A stretch of DNA of 64,000 bases, taken from contig NW_022985194.1 of NCBI RefSeq assembly GCF_010093535.1, forward strand, positions 501,638 through 565,637, given 5' to 3'. The DNA comes from Lindgomyces ingoldianus. Its lineage: Eukaryota; Ascomycota; Dothideomycetes; Pleosporales; Lindgomycetaceae. Numbering within the stretch: the stretch's first letter is position 1; every line of letters starts with the position of its first letter. A program made the position numbers and the translations under genes. Below, piece after piece: positions 1-11,657 of the stretch. The notes under the pieces were generated by a model, which worked only from the letters and a program-made list of their open reading frames with translations, did no database searches and was not told where the DNA came from.

Positions 1-1017
1 CTCAACCTCGATTACTCCCACCCTCTTATATACACCATCCAAGTCCCCACGTTTTAGCTCCGCCCCCAGAATCAACAAATAACATGTCTCGGAACCTCAA
101 ACCAGCCTAGAATGAACATAAACGGGTTCCTGCGCTGAACGCCTCAGGCGGTCGCTGGGCCGTGATGCATTGCCTGCGGAGACCCGAAGAAAGGCGGAAG
201 ATTGACCAACCGTCGCGAGCCAACCCGCACATTACGTGATGACATCCCCCTGTAGACTTCTCCGCGTTCGAGTATCGTACACATACGAAATCGCGGATGT
301 CGAGCTGAGCACCTCTTTGGTTTGGCTGGGTGCGACGGTCTTCGGATGGAGCTAAGCACCGGCACTGTCGGAGACCACGAAACTGAGGTCCGCTTGCTCC
401 AGGCACTGGTCAAAGAGATGTTTGGGCGAGCAGACCGAATACGTCGGCGTAAGTTGCAATTCTCTTGCCGATGATGAACGTGGTGCACGATGAGACGCGG
501 ACGTGGGAGGAGAGCTCCAAGGCTGAGTCAGACCAAGTGGCCAACGTCCTTCCGAGACAACTTGGGGATATTCAAGGCTGTGCTTTTGGCGAGCAGAATG
601 GCCACATTGAGCTGACCTGCAACGAGTTTGTCGTTTGAAAAAGACTAAATGTTGTTGCGGAAGAAGATTGGAAACCTGTACCAAGGTACGCACGACTTTC
701 GCGCGAGCGCACGTGACCGCAGAGGCAACAGCATCCAATACTGACTTGCCAAATGTTTACTCCTTGAATAGCATTCCTGATTCACTACCATCTAGGAACC
801 AAATCTTTTAGCCTGGCTGGGATGACGCATCACGGTCTGGGGGATTGTGCACAACGAGAAAGCCAAGGAAGAGGAACGTTGTGACTAGGTAATCATATAG
901 TGAAGTGAAGTGTTTGAAGTGCACCTTTGCCCCCTTGAGAGATATTAAAGCCCAGAGCCTTTCATATTTATCGCTTGCCTGGCAAAGGCTCAGCTCCATT
1001 GCAAAGGACCATTCACG
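1..1017. other. no recognisable gene
   Basis: Open frames on both strands are short, overlap each other and show no domain or motif I recognise. Base composition is ordinary and there is no transposon signature. The right end is simply upstream of the amidohydrolase remnant. Confidence 0.5.
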
Positions 1018-2040
1018 ATGACATCTCCGGAAATCTACGTGCAAGATCACATCCTTCCGCCCAAATTTGTGCAACATGGGCGTGAGGAATCCAAAATCGC
1101 CTTGCTGGTAGAAACGTAGTGTTTGAAAAAAATATCGTGTCATTACGCATGGCTTACGTCTCCTAGCACAGAGTCTATCATTACGCTTTGAATTCATGGA
1201 ATGGAATGGAATAGAATAAACGCTACTATTCCATTTCTTCCTATTATGACTTCTTTTGGAGCGGGAAATGCCTCCGAAGCAATTCATCTGTCCCATGAAG
1301 CGAATGCAGCGATGGCCGAGCTGTGGAATAAACATCCGTCTAAATTGAGCCTCTTATCACCTTTCCCTCACAGGAGAATATGCCGGCGTGCATGCAGGAG
1401 ATCCGATATGCATTGGAGGTATTGGGGACCAATCGGGTTCTGTTATCCACTAGCTATGGAGAGAAATATCTGGGCCATTGAGAGCTCCAGTCAGTGTGGT
1501 AAGAACTTGCAGCTCATGCTGTACTGCTATTTATCCATCCAACATAGATGGCGCTGACTAGGTGATCAAAGACCCTTTCTCGATGCTTCGCCTTATATTA
1601 GATTGCCTACATGAGACGAGGAAGTTATTCACCTCACTTTGTCGTGTAGATTCTGTAAATATTTTGACTCCAGCAGTATTCTGCCCTATAGTAGTTGTAT
1701 CCTTCTATACGTCACCATTCGTGCTGCGTACTTAAATATCCAGATGCGGTTATTTGATAGGCCAGCTGGCGAGTTCTGGAGGAATGCAAAACATTTTATT
1801 TGATATTGCGCTTGTTGGTTACCAGGAACAGCTGCAGCTACTGCTAGATATTGCGCAACCTGAAAATATGCTGTATGGAACAGATTTCTCCTTCGCACGA
1901 AATGACACCGGGGCACAGCGGTCGGCGGATATTGCAAACATTTAACACGAACGCGGGTTGGCGGCACAGGCTGGTTGGGAAGCGGCGGAAACATTGCTTT
2001 CTCGTTTCCGGAGGGTTCGGGAGGTTATGGAGCCTACAAT
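1018..2040 (+). pseudogene. decayed amidohydrolase (ACMSD / 6-MSA decarboxylase-like)
   Basis: Pieces in different frames line up in order with the amidohydrolase-2 family (aminocarboxymuconate-semialdehyde decarboxylase, 6-methylsalicylate decarboxylase; metal-dependent TIM barrels). The ATG at 1018 begins MTSPEIYVQDHILPPKF, the position of the N-terminal HxH-(F/L)PP signature, but the first metal ligand reads Q. Then come EAIHLSHEANAAMAELW (about 1280-1330), MPACMQEIRYALEVLG and LLSTSYGEKYLGH (about 1380-1481, other frame), a stretch NILTPAVFCP where family members carry a histidine-containing HAGGTLP motif (about 1656-1685), and NMLYGTDFSFA (about 1866-1898), which keeps the late aspartate. 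Stop codons and frame changes separate the pieces. The order and spacing support one gene; the lost ligands and frames support loss of function. The exact subfamily is uncertain. Confidence 0.7.
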
Positions 2041-3081
2041 GACAGAAGGACACCACAGCATCTTCTTTTCTCTTGCCTTTCATATACAATGAATGGAAGC
2101 ATGATAGGAGTGCTAGGTATTATTCTTTACTGAAATGAGTAACATTTAGGTGAGTAATTTCTGTATATCCGTTTGCAAGAATTGTCTGTAATTTATTGTT
2201 GAATCGACTTCAGGAAAGCTAGAATGCGATTACACAAAGGTGTGCCGTCTATACATCACCTCAAAATGCAGCTCCGGTAAACTCACGTATATGCATCGCC
2301 GCTCGGGGTTGACGATACTCACATCCCATTGGGCTTGAATAACCTCTTCCTAGTGCTCATAACGCGCTCGTCTGGTAATATCACCAGAGTGGCCTCTCGC
2401 CTCCAACGAAGGAACAGATGGTATGTCCACCGAGCTACTCTTTACCCTAACGACCCTGCTAAATATGTTGTATTCACCCTGTAATATAAGGCTACTAGAC
2501 TTTTCAGAACTGTGTTCTCTGATCAATGGTAACGAGACGAGCAGTAGTGAAGAGTGAGTGCCCAACTGAACTTCTTTGCGTGTTGCATGATTTGGTTGAT
2601 TGCTGGGCGAACAAGAGCAATAATCGTGAGGGGTGCTTCAAGCATGGAAAGATTCGCAGTGGTATCGTGCGCCCTCGATTGGTTAGTCCGTGAAAAAGAT
2701 ATTAGAGGATGCGCTCAACGTACAAGTTGGGTCAGACCCCGGACTAACAGTTAGGATTCCCAGGTTCTTGAATATGAATCCAAAGCGTACGAGAGCTGGG
2801 AAATCTGAGCTAATGGGGATCAGCCAGAAAGGCTGCTTTCGAGCTTGGCGATAATTCACCAAGAACCTAGCTGGGATTCTAATGAGACAAGCATCTTTGT
2901 GGTGCTCAGCGTTAACGTCCAAGTGATTGACATTTGCCGTAATAGAATCGTGATGCCAATAATTGGATTGATCGGCCATACTGCGTAATAATACGTAATT
3001 CTACTCGCGGGATAGCCCGAAATTATTGGACCAGGTCTTTCCTGCAGGATGACAAGCAAAACAAGTCAAGATCTCAGATAG
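2041..3081. other. no recognisable gene
   Basis: Short open frames only. A plus-frame stretch at about 2835-2985 (SLAIIHQEPSW followed by ETSIFVVLSVNVQVIDI) looks protein-like and lies in front of the fragment at 3082, so it may be a decayed upstream part of the same gene. I do not recognise the family. Confidence 0.35.
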
Positions 3082-3558
3082 AATCTACCAGAGTACCACA
3101 ATCATCCTGAGCGCCCAGAGAGTGTAGAGTATGTGCTGAGAGACATAGAAGATGCGACTTCACAGCTTGAGAGCGGAGATATTGATGAAATTTCTAGCGG
3201 GGAAGTACAATGCGACCATCTGGTGAGATCCGAGTATGATGTCCTTCGCTGGCTACATGAGAAGCATGAACATGTGTTTCCCATAATAAGTAGTCACCCA
3301 CCATACCATGGTTGCGAGGTAGGATTTCGAGAAGATCTACTAGTCTGGGGTTTGTATCTGTTGGCCCCATTCAAGCTACTGAAACGTTTCGAGTCTTGTG
3401 AGTTTAAGTTCGCGGCTCCATCTGTGACTTGGCACAAGAGGGGCGATGAGTACCAAATACCAGTGTCGCAACACTTGACCGCGATTCAGCTTCTCTCATC
3501 GGACTTTGTGCATATTGTGTTTGACGCCACGCCGCATACTGGCTATTCCCCCCGTTAG
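3082..3558 (+). pseudogene. unrecognised coding-like fragment, no in-frame ATG at its start
   Basis: An open stretch of about 158 codons runs from just after a TAG at 3079 to a stop at 3556-3558. Its residue composition is balanced (SEYDVLRWLHEKHEHVFP, then WGLYLLAPFKLLKRFESCEF), unlike the neighbouring random frames. No ATG lies near the start, so it is either an exon of a longer gene whose other exons are lost or a remnant. I recognise no domain and no membrane segment. Confidence 0.35.
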
Positions 3559-3850
3559 TTGGGTACCGGTGGGTTTATGCGATCCCGTGGACGGGTTGTG
3601 CAACAGTTGTTCCTGGCACCTGGCTTAAGAAATAAAGGACTATGAATTTATGATAAAGGGTATGTGGGACTTTGAAACGAATCGTAGTCGTCTTTGCCCC
3701 CTTTTGGACGGTACGACGAGGCTTCTGAGAATCCCTGTGCGTGAAATTCTGTCATAAAAGTGTAAAACTCAGCGCGATCAGAATATTCTGCATTTTTCTA
3801 TGCCACTCATTGCATCTAGGATCCACAGAAGAATTAGAGGATATCCGTAG

Positions 3851-4034
3851 CTATACATCCATCATAGTCACTCCGAAAGGGTGGAGCCTGTCTCCAACAA
3901 CGGCATGCTTTGATATAAAATACTCGATGCGATCCATCTCTTCATCTTTAAACTCACAAAATTTGCATTCTTGTGCGGGGGGATGGGAAAACACTGGAGC
4001 CGTACATTTGGAGAATTCTAGATCTGAAGAATGA
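3851..4034 (-). pseudogene. unrecognised coding-like C-terminal fragment
   Basis: On the minus strand about 60 codons end at a TAG (3851-3853). They include AQECKFCEFKDEEMDRIEY and KHAVVGDRLHPFGVTMMDV, which look like real protein, with a CxxC pair. The fragment lies about 85 bp downstream of the ATPase gene on the same strand. No start codon or family is apparent. It may be the tail of a lost gene. Confidence 0.35.
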
Positions 4035-4118
4035 AATTCCCCATCACTATATAAGACTCCTCCGAATACGTTTTAGGATTTTACAATGAATTCATCCAAC
4101 CAGAATTCTTCTCTTTAC

Positions 4119-5717
4119 CTAGGTATCCCCGGCAAATTTACTCTTCCCACCATCAGCCGTAACTCTCATCCTCGTCCTGAACCTCGCATACCCACCCTCC
4201 ATCCTCACAATCTCATTTCCCATCATATCCACAGCCGCTGTGGGACAAAATAGCAAGCTTTCCCCCAACCTTAACTTTACAATCTTCTGAAATGTAGCTA
4301 AATCGCCTTCCAGCCGCTTCCCCCCCTTTAATTCCGCTTTTTCAGTCTCCGTGCCTTCTTCCTTCTTTGCAGCAATTGAGTTTAGAAAAAGGCCCGCAAC
4401 ATGTTTCTTCAACACATCAAACCAAGCGGGGCTCGTGCACCGATGAACCATGATGATGCTACAAAGATCCAGCAGTTTAGGGTTGATGGTGGGTTCTTGT
4501 GTGGCAACCACAACGCGTGTGGCCTTGTGCCGTTGTTCACGAATAGTCTTTAGCAGCTTATCTGTAAATACTTTCGACGCGTTAGCGTCTTCAGCCATAT
4601 AATTATGGGCTTCATCCAATGCGATGATCTTCCCACACTGGGTTTGCGAAATGAAGACTGAAAGACAAATGTCGAAAAGGACACATGCGGAATCGGCATC
4701 GACGACGGGATCGGTGAGGTCGATGATAGTGAGGGTTCCGGGCTTGCCTATTAGGAAATCCTGAGTTTTCCCTGATGTGGTATGTATAAAGGATTCCAAA
4801 AGCTCCATGCGCATTTTGAGCGGACCACTTTGCCGATCTTGAAATGTCTCGGCGCACGCTCTTCTGCAGAATTCAGCATAGTTGAATGAACCAAGGCCTT
4901 TAGTTTTCATCGCCATTTCCCGGATAATCTTCATAATAACCTTTCCCCGTGTTAATTGAGTGAAGTGTGAGAGAGAATGAAGCATACTGACCTGCATATA
5001 TAATGGTAAGTCGCCGTCCTTCCCTACCGCCATTAATGTCTTCACCCTATCAGTATTCATGTGTTTCCCTAGCAATCGCAACTCTTCCACCTGGATGTTG
5101 CCTCGCTCCTTCGCTATTCTTTTATATTGTTCGGTGAGGTTTGCAGAATTGCTCGGACTGACCAACACGGTTGTCGGGATCTCCGAGCACAAGTATGCTG
5201 CTTCGCATACGCCGCTTCCTTCACATCTATCGTAGTGGAACACTAGTCCAGCTAGCGGCTTGGGATTCTTGCCGATTTTCTTGATTTGCGCAGTATCGCT
5301 AAGGATACAGTTCTCAAGCATACAAGACAGTGTATGCGACTTTCCGGAACCTTGGGATCCGCACAAGAAGGCAGACCATGGCGAGTTGGTATTAAGTAGG
5401 ACTGGTTTATGGACTCCCTTCACATCTTCAGTAACATGGCCTAGAACGGCATATTGCGGAAGAGCATGTTGGCGATCTTTCGGCGCAATATACCCGGGGG
5501 TTTGCTCGATTTTAGGTGCACCAGCGTTGTCCTGTATGGTGGAGAGGTTTGTCTTGACATCCCACCATATTAGTGGTGCCATTCGCAACTCCTCCCGGTT
5601 GAATGCTAACATATCGCCATCGCCAAGTGTATCCTGTTGGTCTGGTGAAAGAAGTGACTGGTAGAGCTGGAGCTCACTGGTATCACTGTTTGTAGACATG
5701 GTTTTAGATGAAACCAT
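4119..5717 (-). CDS. HerA/FtsK-like P-loop ATPase (intronless, 532 aa)
   Basis: A complete single-exon gene. The product carries a Walker A motif GSQGSGKS at residues 120-127, a Walker B IIALDEAHNY at 364-373 (D368, E369) and a following VVVATQEPT (402-410) whose Gln sits where HerA/VirB4-type ATPases carry the polar sensor ('ATQ.P'). This places it in the additional-strand, RecA-like HerA/FtsK group, whose members pump DNA or protein through hexameric rings. No membrane segment or signal peptide is seen, so it is probably soluble. Residues 451-475 are charged and low in complexity. Two ATGs are possible, at 5717 and 5699; the longer is given. The upstream strand is pyrimidine-rich (about 5760-5830), as in many fungal promoters. 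The substrate cannot be inferred. The ATPase assignment is firm; the subfamily is less so. Confidence 0.85.
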   Translation of the reverse strand: MVSSKTMSTNSDTSELQLYQSLLSPDQQDTLGDGDMLAFNREELRMAPLIWWDVKTNLSTIQDNAGAPKIEQTPGYIAPKDRQHALPQYAVLGHVTEDVKGVHKPVLLNTNSPWSAFLCGSQGSGKSHTLSCMLENCILSDTAQIKKIGKNPKPLAGLVFHYDRCEGSGVCEAAYLCSEIPTTVLVSPSNSANLTEQYKRIAKERGNIQVEELRLLGKHMNTDRVKTLMAVGKDGDLPLYMQVSMLHSLSHFTQLTRGKVIMKIIREMAMKTKGLGSFNYAEFCRRACAETFQDRQSGPLKMRMELLESFIHTTSGKTQDFLIGKPGTLTIIDLTDPVVDADSACVLFDICLSVFISQTQCGKIIALDEAHNYMAEDANASKVFTDKLLKTIREQRHKATRVVVATQEPTINPKLLDLCSIIMVHRCTSPAWFDVLKKHVAGLFLNSIAAKKEEGTETEKAELKGGKRLEGDLATFQKIVKLRLGESLLFCPTAAVDMMGNEIVRMEGGYARFRTRMRVTADGGKSKFAGDT

Positions 5718-6152
5718 CTTACTTTGGTCTTTGATAGATAGTATCCTTTTACAAGAACAGAAACGAGGCTGGGTTGGATTTCCCTAGGGTGTGCGAAAGG
5801 AGATAGAAGAGGAGATGACAGGAAGGGTGGTGGATGCGGATATTCAGATTTGCTCGGTGCAGTAGCTGTTATTATATGCTTGGTGGGTTTGTTTGATGTG
5901 AAAGAGAAACGAAAGATTTCTTGCGAGCCGTGTCTAAACGTTTCGATTTGTTTGTAGGCTACTGAAGTGAGACAACCAGACAGCATTGTGTAGTAAGACT
6001 GTTTGAGAATCTTCCCTGGCACTGATATGGTAAGGCAAATAAGGAAATTAAGTTCTCCATATTCTAATATATTGTTTAACCGTGTGATTGGAATATGCCT
6101 AGGCTAGCCTTACAGTGATTAGCTCTGAAGTCTTACCTCTCTACTTATACTT

Positions 6153-7129
6153 TCAAGTTTCACAGTCATGTTTTGACTCTATTTTCCATTGCCCCAAGAT
6201 CCAAGACTCTGCCGCAAGCCTTGCGCTCTTGATCCGCCAGTCTGTGAAATAGAAGCGGGAGGTTTGACCGCCTCCAAGCCTGCTACCTTGCGGTACAGAG
6301 TGCGGCCATAAACACAAATGCTGCGCACTCGAAAACCATGGCAGCCATGATAGTGAAGCGCATCTAGAGTATATGATAATAGAATATATTCCGGTAGGCA
6401 ACTCCTTTCGTGAAGCCAGGTGCATTCGAGCCATCGACTCTTTTGATATTGCTCGTCGAGCCATGTGCGCCATGGTGAAGGCAATATTGTTGAGCATCGT
6501 TTCAACAAGATCAATGAACTCGGACTGAGGGGCTAGTGATTTTCCTTGCTCGAAATTGTTGGTAGCGAAGTGATCAGTGAGCGAGTATTCCGGCCCGGTT
6601 GACCTAGTAGAGAGTATGAGGGAGTCCCCGGCTAGCCCGACTGTGGTGTCCAAGAGGAGGTTCTGGATACCTTCATCAGCTTTCTTATCCACATGGTTGA
6701 TACATTCTCTTTGGAATAGCTTGGGGTCGCTATTACGGATTACGAAATGACAGTTGATCAAGCATGTGTCGGGTATAAAGAAAGCAGTGACATTCGGATC
6801 CGAGGAATTGTCATCGTAATAAACACCCACGACGACCAACTCCTCTTAAGAAGTAGACACTTTCGGTTTGGTTGACCGTGCCATCCCTGATCTTGACATT
6901 CTCATAAAGAGCACATTCCATACCAAGAGCGCCCGCGAGAGCCAGGTTGCGGTAGAAGTTCTCGAAGTAGTAGTTTAAGAAAGCGAAGATGACATCGCGC
7001 TTGGTGTTTTGAACGTAATGCCTAGATTGTGGGTGGCATTTTTTGTGGAGATGCGTTGGATGGGGACTACAGTTCCGAGGAGATCGATTGGGCCTGTGTT
7101 AGCATAGATGTCAGCGTGCTGAGGTGACA
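6153..7129 (-). pseudogene. truncated, frameshifted fungal membrane protein (possibly DUF3176-like)
   Basis: Three minus-strand frames read in order as one gene: NTGPIDLLGTVVPIQRI (about 7020-7100), then FAFLNYYFENFYRNLALAG with ENVKIRDGTVNQTESVYFL (about 6840-7000), then a long frame with VYYDDNSSDPNVTAFFIPD, ECINHVDKKADEGIQNLLLD and QSEFIDLVETMLNNIAFTM (6410-6839). Beyond GIYSIIIY the frame shifts again where a C-terminal membrane segment and a KSS-type tail would lie. The layout (Cys/Asn-rich ectodomain followed by a late membrane segment) resembles fungal DUF3176-type proteins, but that link is tentative. The 5' part stops at the TA target of the first pogo element, and the matching upstream exon is not present beyond 30570. 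At least two frameshifts make it non-functional. Confidence 0.55.
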
Positions 7130-7131
7130 TA

Positions 7132-9245
7132 CCATGTTTTAGCGCGTAATGCACGGCCTCGCGTAATGCACGATTTTGGCAATCCGCGCCTTTTACTTTT
7201 AAAGCTCTAGAGACTCACACAAATTATAGATTATATAGATTTTTTATTATAATACTAATTAAATGCTATAGATTCTATTTCTAGTAATAATTTATATGTA
7301 ATACCTTATAAAGAGGTTAATTTACCTGCTATGTTAAGTCCTGCCTAATGCTAGCTCCCTCTCTTTATTTAATGCTGCATTATTATTAAAATCCTCTAGC
7401 ATACTAGCAATAGGCGTAGGAGCTTTCTACTTGCCCTTTGTTGCCTACTAGAGGTTATTTTTAAGCTGTTAATTAACCTGCTAGGTAAGCTTTACCTTCT
7501 CTTGTTAAGCTGCTTTTGTCTTAAGCTCCTGCAGGTAAGCCTTCTTTACTATTACTACTCTATGCCTTTTTCTTTTAACTGTGCGCGCCTTTTTAGCTTT
7601 CTTTACTTCTTTACGCTTTGCTTTTTTTTATTTTTAAAGCTATAGAGCTTTCTTCTTAGCATTTTTTTATACTTAATAATTATATGCTTCTTAGACCTTA
7701 TTTAGGGACTAAAAAGTTACACTACTATAATATTCTAGAGGTGCTTCTAGTAGAAGAGGCTTGCTACGCTAGCAGCGCTTCTTTTTATTAATTAGCGTAT
7801 CTTTAACCTGCTTAAGCTTACGCTAGAGGAGGATGCAATATACTAAGAATAACTAGATAGTCTTTTTAAGCTTTTATATATCTTTTTTATAAAGATTACT
7901 AACAACCTTATTTAAAAAGCTTTTAACTTTTTTTTAATCCTTTACACTAAGCGCTAAGCTAGTGCTTTTACTAGAGAATAGTTACTTCTTTTACTTATAG
8001 TAAAATTAATTTAAGACTACTTATAGCTTAAATAGTAATAAACTAGTTACTCTAAAAGCACTAAGAATAGTTTTATACTTAAAAGACATTTTTTAGGCTT
8101 TATTAAACATGCTATAAAAGTCTTTTTTTTAATTAATAATAGTCCCTAGTATTTATTTATAAAGCTAGCTAGCTTAGCTAAGTAGGCTAACAAGAGAGGT
8201 TTAAATATACAGATATTAAAAGGCTGCAGTGTATAAGTTACATGTAGTAGGTATATAGCTAAAAAGATCTTATTATTATTGCAGTACTTAATAAACTTTA
8301 TTAAAATATATAATCTATAGCTATCTAGAAACAAAAGTTAGTACACTTATTACACTTTTGCCTTAGTCTTATAATTAAACACATGTTTAAGCTATGCTAG
8401 GCCTAGTTTATTATTTATTTAACTTATAAGTAATAAAGTAAAAAAAGCTTAATACTTAAAAAAGTTAAAATTTTATAGCTAAAAGTCTTATATATAGTTA
8501 AAAACAGCTTAGTAGATTAGTGTAGGTGTAAAAGAGCTACTATTAGCATAAATGTAAGCTATTATTATAATCTACTTGCAATTACTATTCTGTATAAGCT
8601 GCTACTTAATACCTTACTTATACTACTATCTAAAGAAAATTTGCTTTATTTTTAATAGTACTTTAATTAAAAAGCCCTTTTTATCTATATTATAAGTATG
8701 CTGTAGTTTTATACTATATTACTTAATTTTTTTATGTATAAGCTTAAAATATAGTAAGTACTTAAATGCTAAGTTAGCTTTGTTACGCGTAGCGTCTATA
8801 CTAGATGTCTATTAAGATAATAAGTTAATAAAGTGCCTTTTAATAAATTAATTAACTTAGCTTTTACTAGCTTACTTACTACTTATTTTTATTATAAAAT
8901 TTTAAATTATTTATTTTAAAAAGGATAGACTTTTTGTGTAAAGCTTATTAATATACTCTACTAGCTCTTTCTTCTGCACTAGGCTAAGTAGTTGCTAATT
9001 TTTAAGTTTCTCTGCACGCAGGCAGGTAACGCGTTAGTAACGCCTTAAGAGTGTAAATTAATTAACGCTATACTGCCTAGCTACTGCAGCATAATTTAGT
9101 AATTCTCTAGGTTTTAGCAATTTTAGCAACTCTAAAGTAGCCTTAATACTGCCTATATTAGTTGAGAGAGAGGTGGTTGAAGTTTTAACAGCTTCGCGCA
9201 GAACCGTGCATTACGCGAGGCCGTGCATTACACGCTAAAACACAG
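7132..9245 (-). mobile_element. pogo/Fot-type DNA transposon, copy 1 (RIP-inactivated)
   Basis: 2,114 bp flanked by TA at 7130-7131 and 9246-9247. The ends form a terminal inverted repeat of about 45 bp, beginning TGTTTTAGCGCGTAATGCAC on the left (from 7135) and mirrored at 9206-9242 with only transition differences. Within the TIR the motif GCGTAATGCAC occurs twice, a plausible transposase-binding pair. The interior is very AT-rich and stop-filled. A minus-strand open stretch (8146-8334) retains KFIKYCNNNKIFLAIYLLH and TLQPFNICIFKPL, the DDE_1 core of pogo/Fot-type transposases. TA target duplication, length and this core together define a Tc1-mariner/pogo-group element with its transposase on the minus strand. 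Confidence 0.88.
8146..8334 (-). pseudogene. DDE_1 (pogo/Fot) transposase fragment of copy 1
   Basis: The longest surviving open piece of the transposase. The residues correspond to the second half of the DDE_1 catalytic domain (the NNKIFLAIYLLH and LQPFNICIFKPL segments). The frame is broken on both sides by TAA/TAG codons of RIP origin. It cannot encode an active enzyme. Confidence 0.75.
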
Positions 9246-11147
9246 TACCATGTTTTAGCGCGTAGTGCACTGCCTCGCGTAATGCACAATTTTGGCAATC
9301 CGCGCCTTTTACTTTTAAAGCTCTAGAGACTTACACAAATTATAGATTATATAGATTTTTTATTATAATACTAATTAAATGCTATAAATTCTATTCTTAG
9401 TAATAATTTACATATAATACTTTATAAGAAGGTTAATTTGCCTACTATGTTAAGTTCTGCCTAATGCTAGCTCTTTTTTTTTATTTAATACTGCATTATT
9501 ATTAAAATCCTCTAGTGTACTAGCAATAGGCGTAGGAGCTTTCTGCTTACTTTTTATTACTTACTAAAAGTTATTTTTAAGCTGTTAATTAACCTACTAG
9601 GTAAGCTCTGCCTTCTTTTATTAAGCTACTTTTGTCTTAAGCTTCTATAAGTAAGCCTTCTTTACTATTACTACTCTATGCCTTTTCCCTTTAACTGCGC
9701 GCGCTTTTTTAGCTTTCTTTACTTTTTTATACTTTACCTTTTTTTATTTTTAAAGCTATAAAGCCTCTTTTTTAGCATTTTTTATGCCTAATAATTACAT
9801 GCTTTTTAGACCTTATTTAGAAACTAAAAAGTTGCACTACTATAATATTTTAAAGGTGCTTCTAGTAGAAAAGGCTTACTATGCTAGTAGCGCTTCTTCT
9901 TATTAATTAGCGCATCTTTAACTTGCTTAAGCTTACACTAGAGAAGAATGCAATATACTAAAAATAACTAGACAGTTTTTTTAAGCTTTTATATATTTTT
10001 TCTATAAAAATTACTAATAACCTAATTTAAAAAGCTTTTAACTTTTTTCTAATTTTTTATACTAAGCACTAAGCTAGTGCTTTTACTAGAGGATAGTTAC
10101 TTTTTTTACTTATAGTAAAATTAATTTAAGACTACTTATAGCTTAAATAGTAATAAACTAGTTACTTTAAAAGCACTAAAAATAGTTTTATGCTTAAAAG
10201 ACATTTTCTAGGCCTTATTAAACATGCTATAGAATTTTTTTTTTAATTAATAATAGTTTTTAGCATTTATTTATAAAGCTAGCTAACTTAGCTAAGTAAG
10301 CTAACAAAAAAGGTTTAAACATGTAGACATTAAGAAGCTGTAGTGTATAAGTTACATGTAGTAAGTATATAGCTAAAAGAATTTTATTATTATTATAGTA
10401 CTTAATAAACTTTATTAAAACATGTAATTTATAGCTATTTAGAAATAAAAGTTAGTATACTTATTATACCTTTACTTTAGTTTTGTAATTAAACATATGT
10501 TTAAGCTATGCTAGGCCTAGTTTATTATTTATTTAACTTATAAGTAATAAAGTAAAAAAAGCTTAATGCTTAAAAAAGTTAAAATTTTATAGCTAAAAGT
10601 TTTATATATAGTTAAAAATAGCTTAGTAGATTAGTGTAAGTATAAAAGAGCTACTATTAGCGCAAATATAAGCTATTATTATAATCTACTTATAATTACT
10701 ATCTTATATAAGCTGCTACTTAATACCTTACTTATACTACTATTTAAAGAAAATTTACTTTATTTTTAATAGTACTTTAATTAAGAAGCTCTTTTTATTT
10801 ATATTATAAGTATGCTATAGTTTTATGCTATATTACTTAATTTTTTTACATACAAGCTTAAAATATAGTAAGTACTTAAATGCTAAGTTAGCTTTGTTAC
10901 ACGCAGCGTCTATACTAGATGTCTATTAAGATAATAAGTTAATAAAGTGCCTTTTAATAAATTAATTAACCTAGCTTTTACTAGCTTACCTACTACTTAT
11001 TTTTATTATAAAATTTTAAATTATTTATCTTAAAGAGAATAGACTTTTTATATAAAGTCTATTAATATACTCTACTAGCTCTTTCTTCTGCACTAGGCTA
11101 AGTAGTTACTAATTTTTAAGTTTCTCTGCACGCAGGTAGGTAACGCG

Positions 11148-11465
11148 TGTCACGGTATCCTCCCCGGATCCCAGACATAACTGTATTAGACGCGTACTAG
11201 AGTATTATTAGTGCACGTCTAACATAAACACAACACAACACAGACATAAACTTAAGCATAAACTGCCTTAACACTAACTAAACTTAAAATAGGCTTAATT
11301 TATACTTAAAGCGCTTAAACTTCTAAGCTAAGTATTTAATTACTAATTTCTTTCTAAACCTTTCTATTTCTTACACAACATCTTATACCTACTATAATAC
11401 CTTACATAGTAATTAAACTAGACCTCTATAAAGCTCTATAACTTTACTTATGCATAATTATAACA
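11148..11465 (+). repeat. left LTR of gypsy A
   Basis: 318 bp. The outer edge keeps CpG-rich sequence (GTCACGG, CCCCGG) while the inner edge is mutated (ATTATAACA against ATCGTGACA in the partner). Differences from 30034-30351 are essentially all C/T or G/A. Confidence 0.88.
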
Positions 11466-11657
11466 TTATGTTATGTTAAAACTTTAGCTAAAAATAGCTT
11501 CTAAATCTAATTTAATAAGCTTAGTACTTATATAACTTTAAGCTATTAAAGTAAGCTAAAAAGCCTTTTAAAAAGTACTTACTTTATAAAAAAGCTACTA
11601 CATTATAAACTTAAAAGCTTTTTAAAAACACTTTAAAAAACAGCTTTATATTATTAA

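Noticed and set aside
808..1335. 175-codon minus-strand open frame
   Set aside because: The plus strand in the same interval carries recognisable amidohydrolase pieces (start at 1018); the minus frame has no motif.
7110..7135. Apparent intron donor GTATGT at the pogo boundary (minus strand)
   Set aside because: Its first G belongs to the transposon end; the predicted empty site reads CCCCTATGTC with no GT donor.
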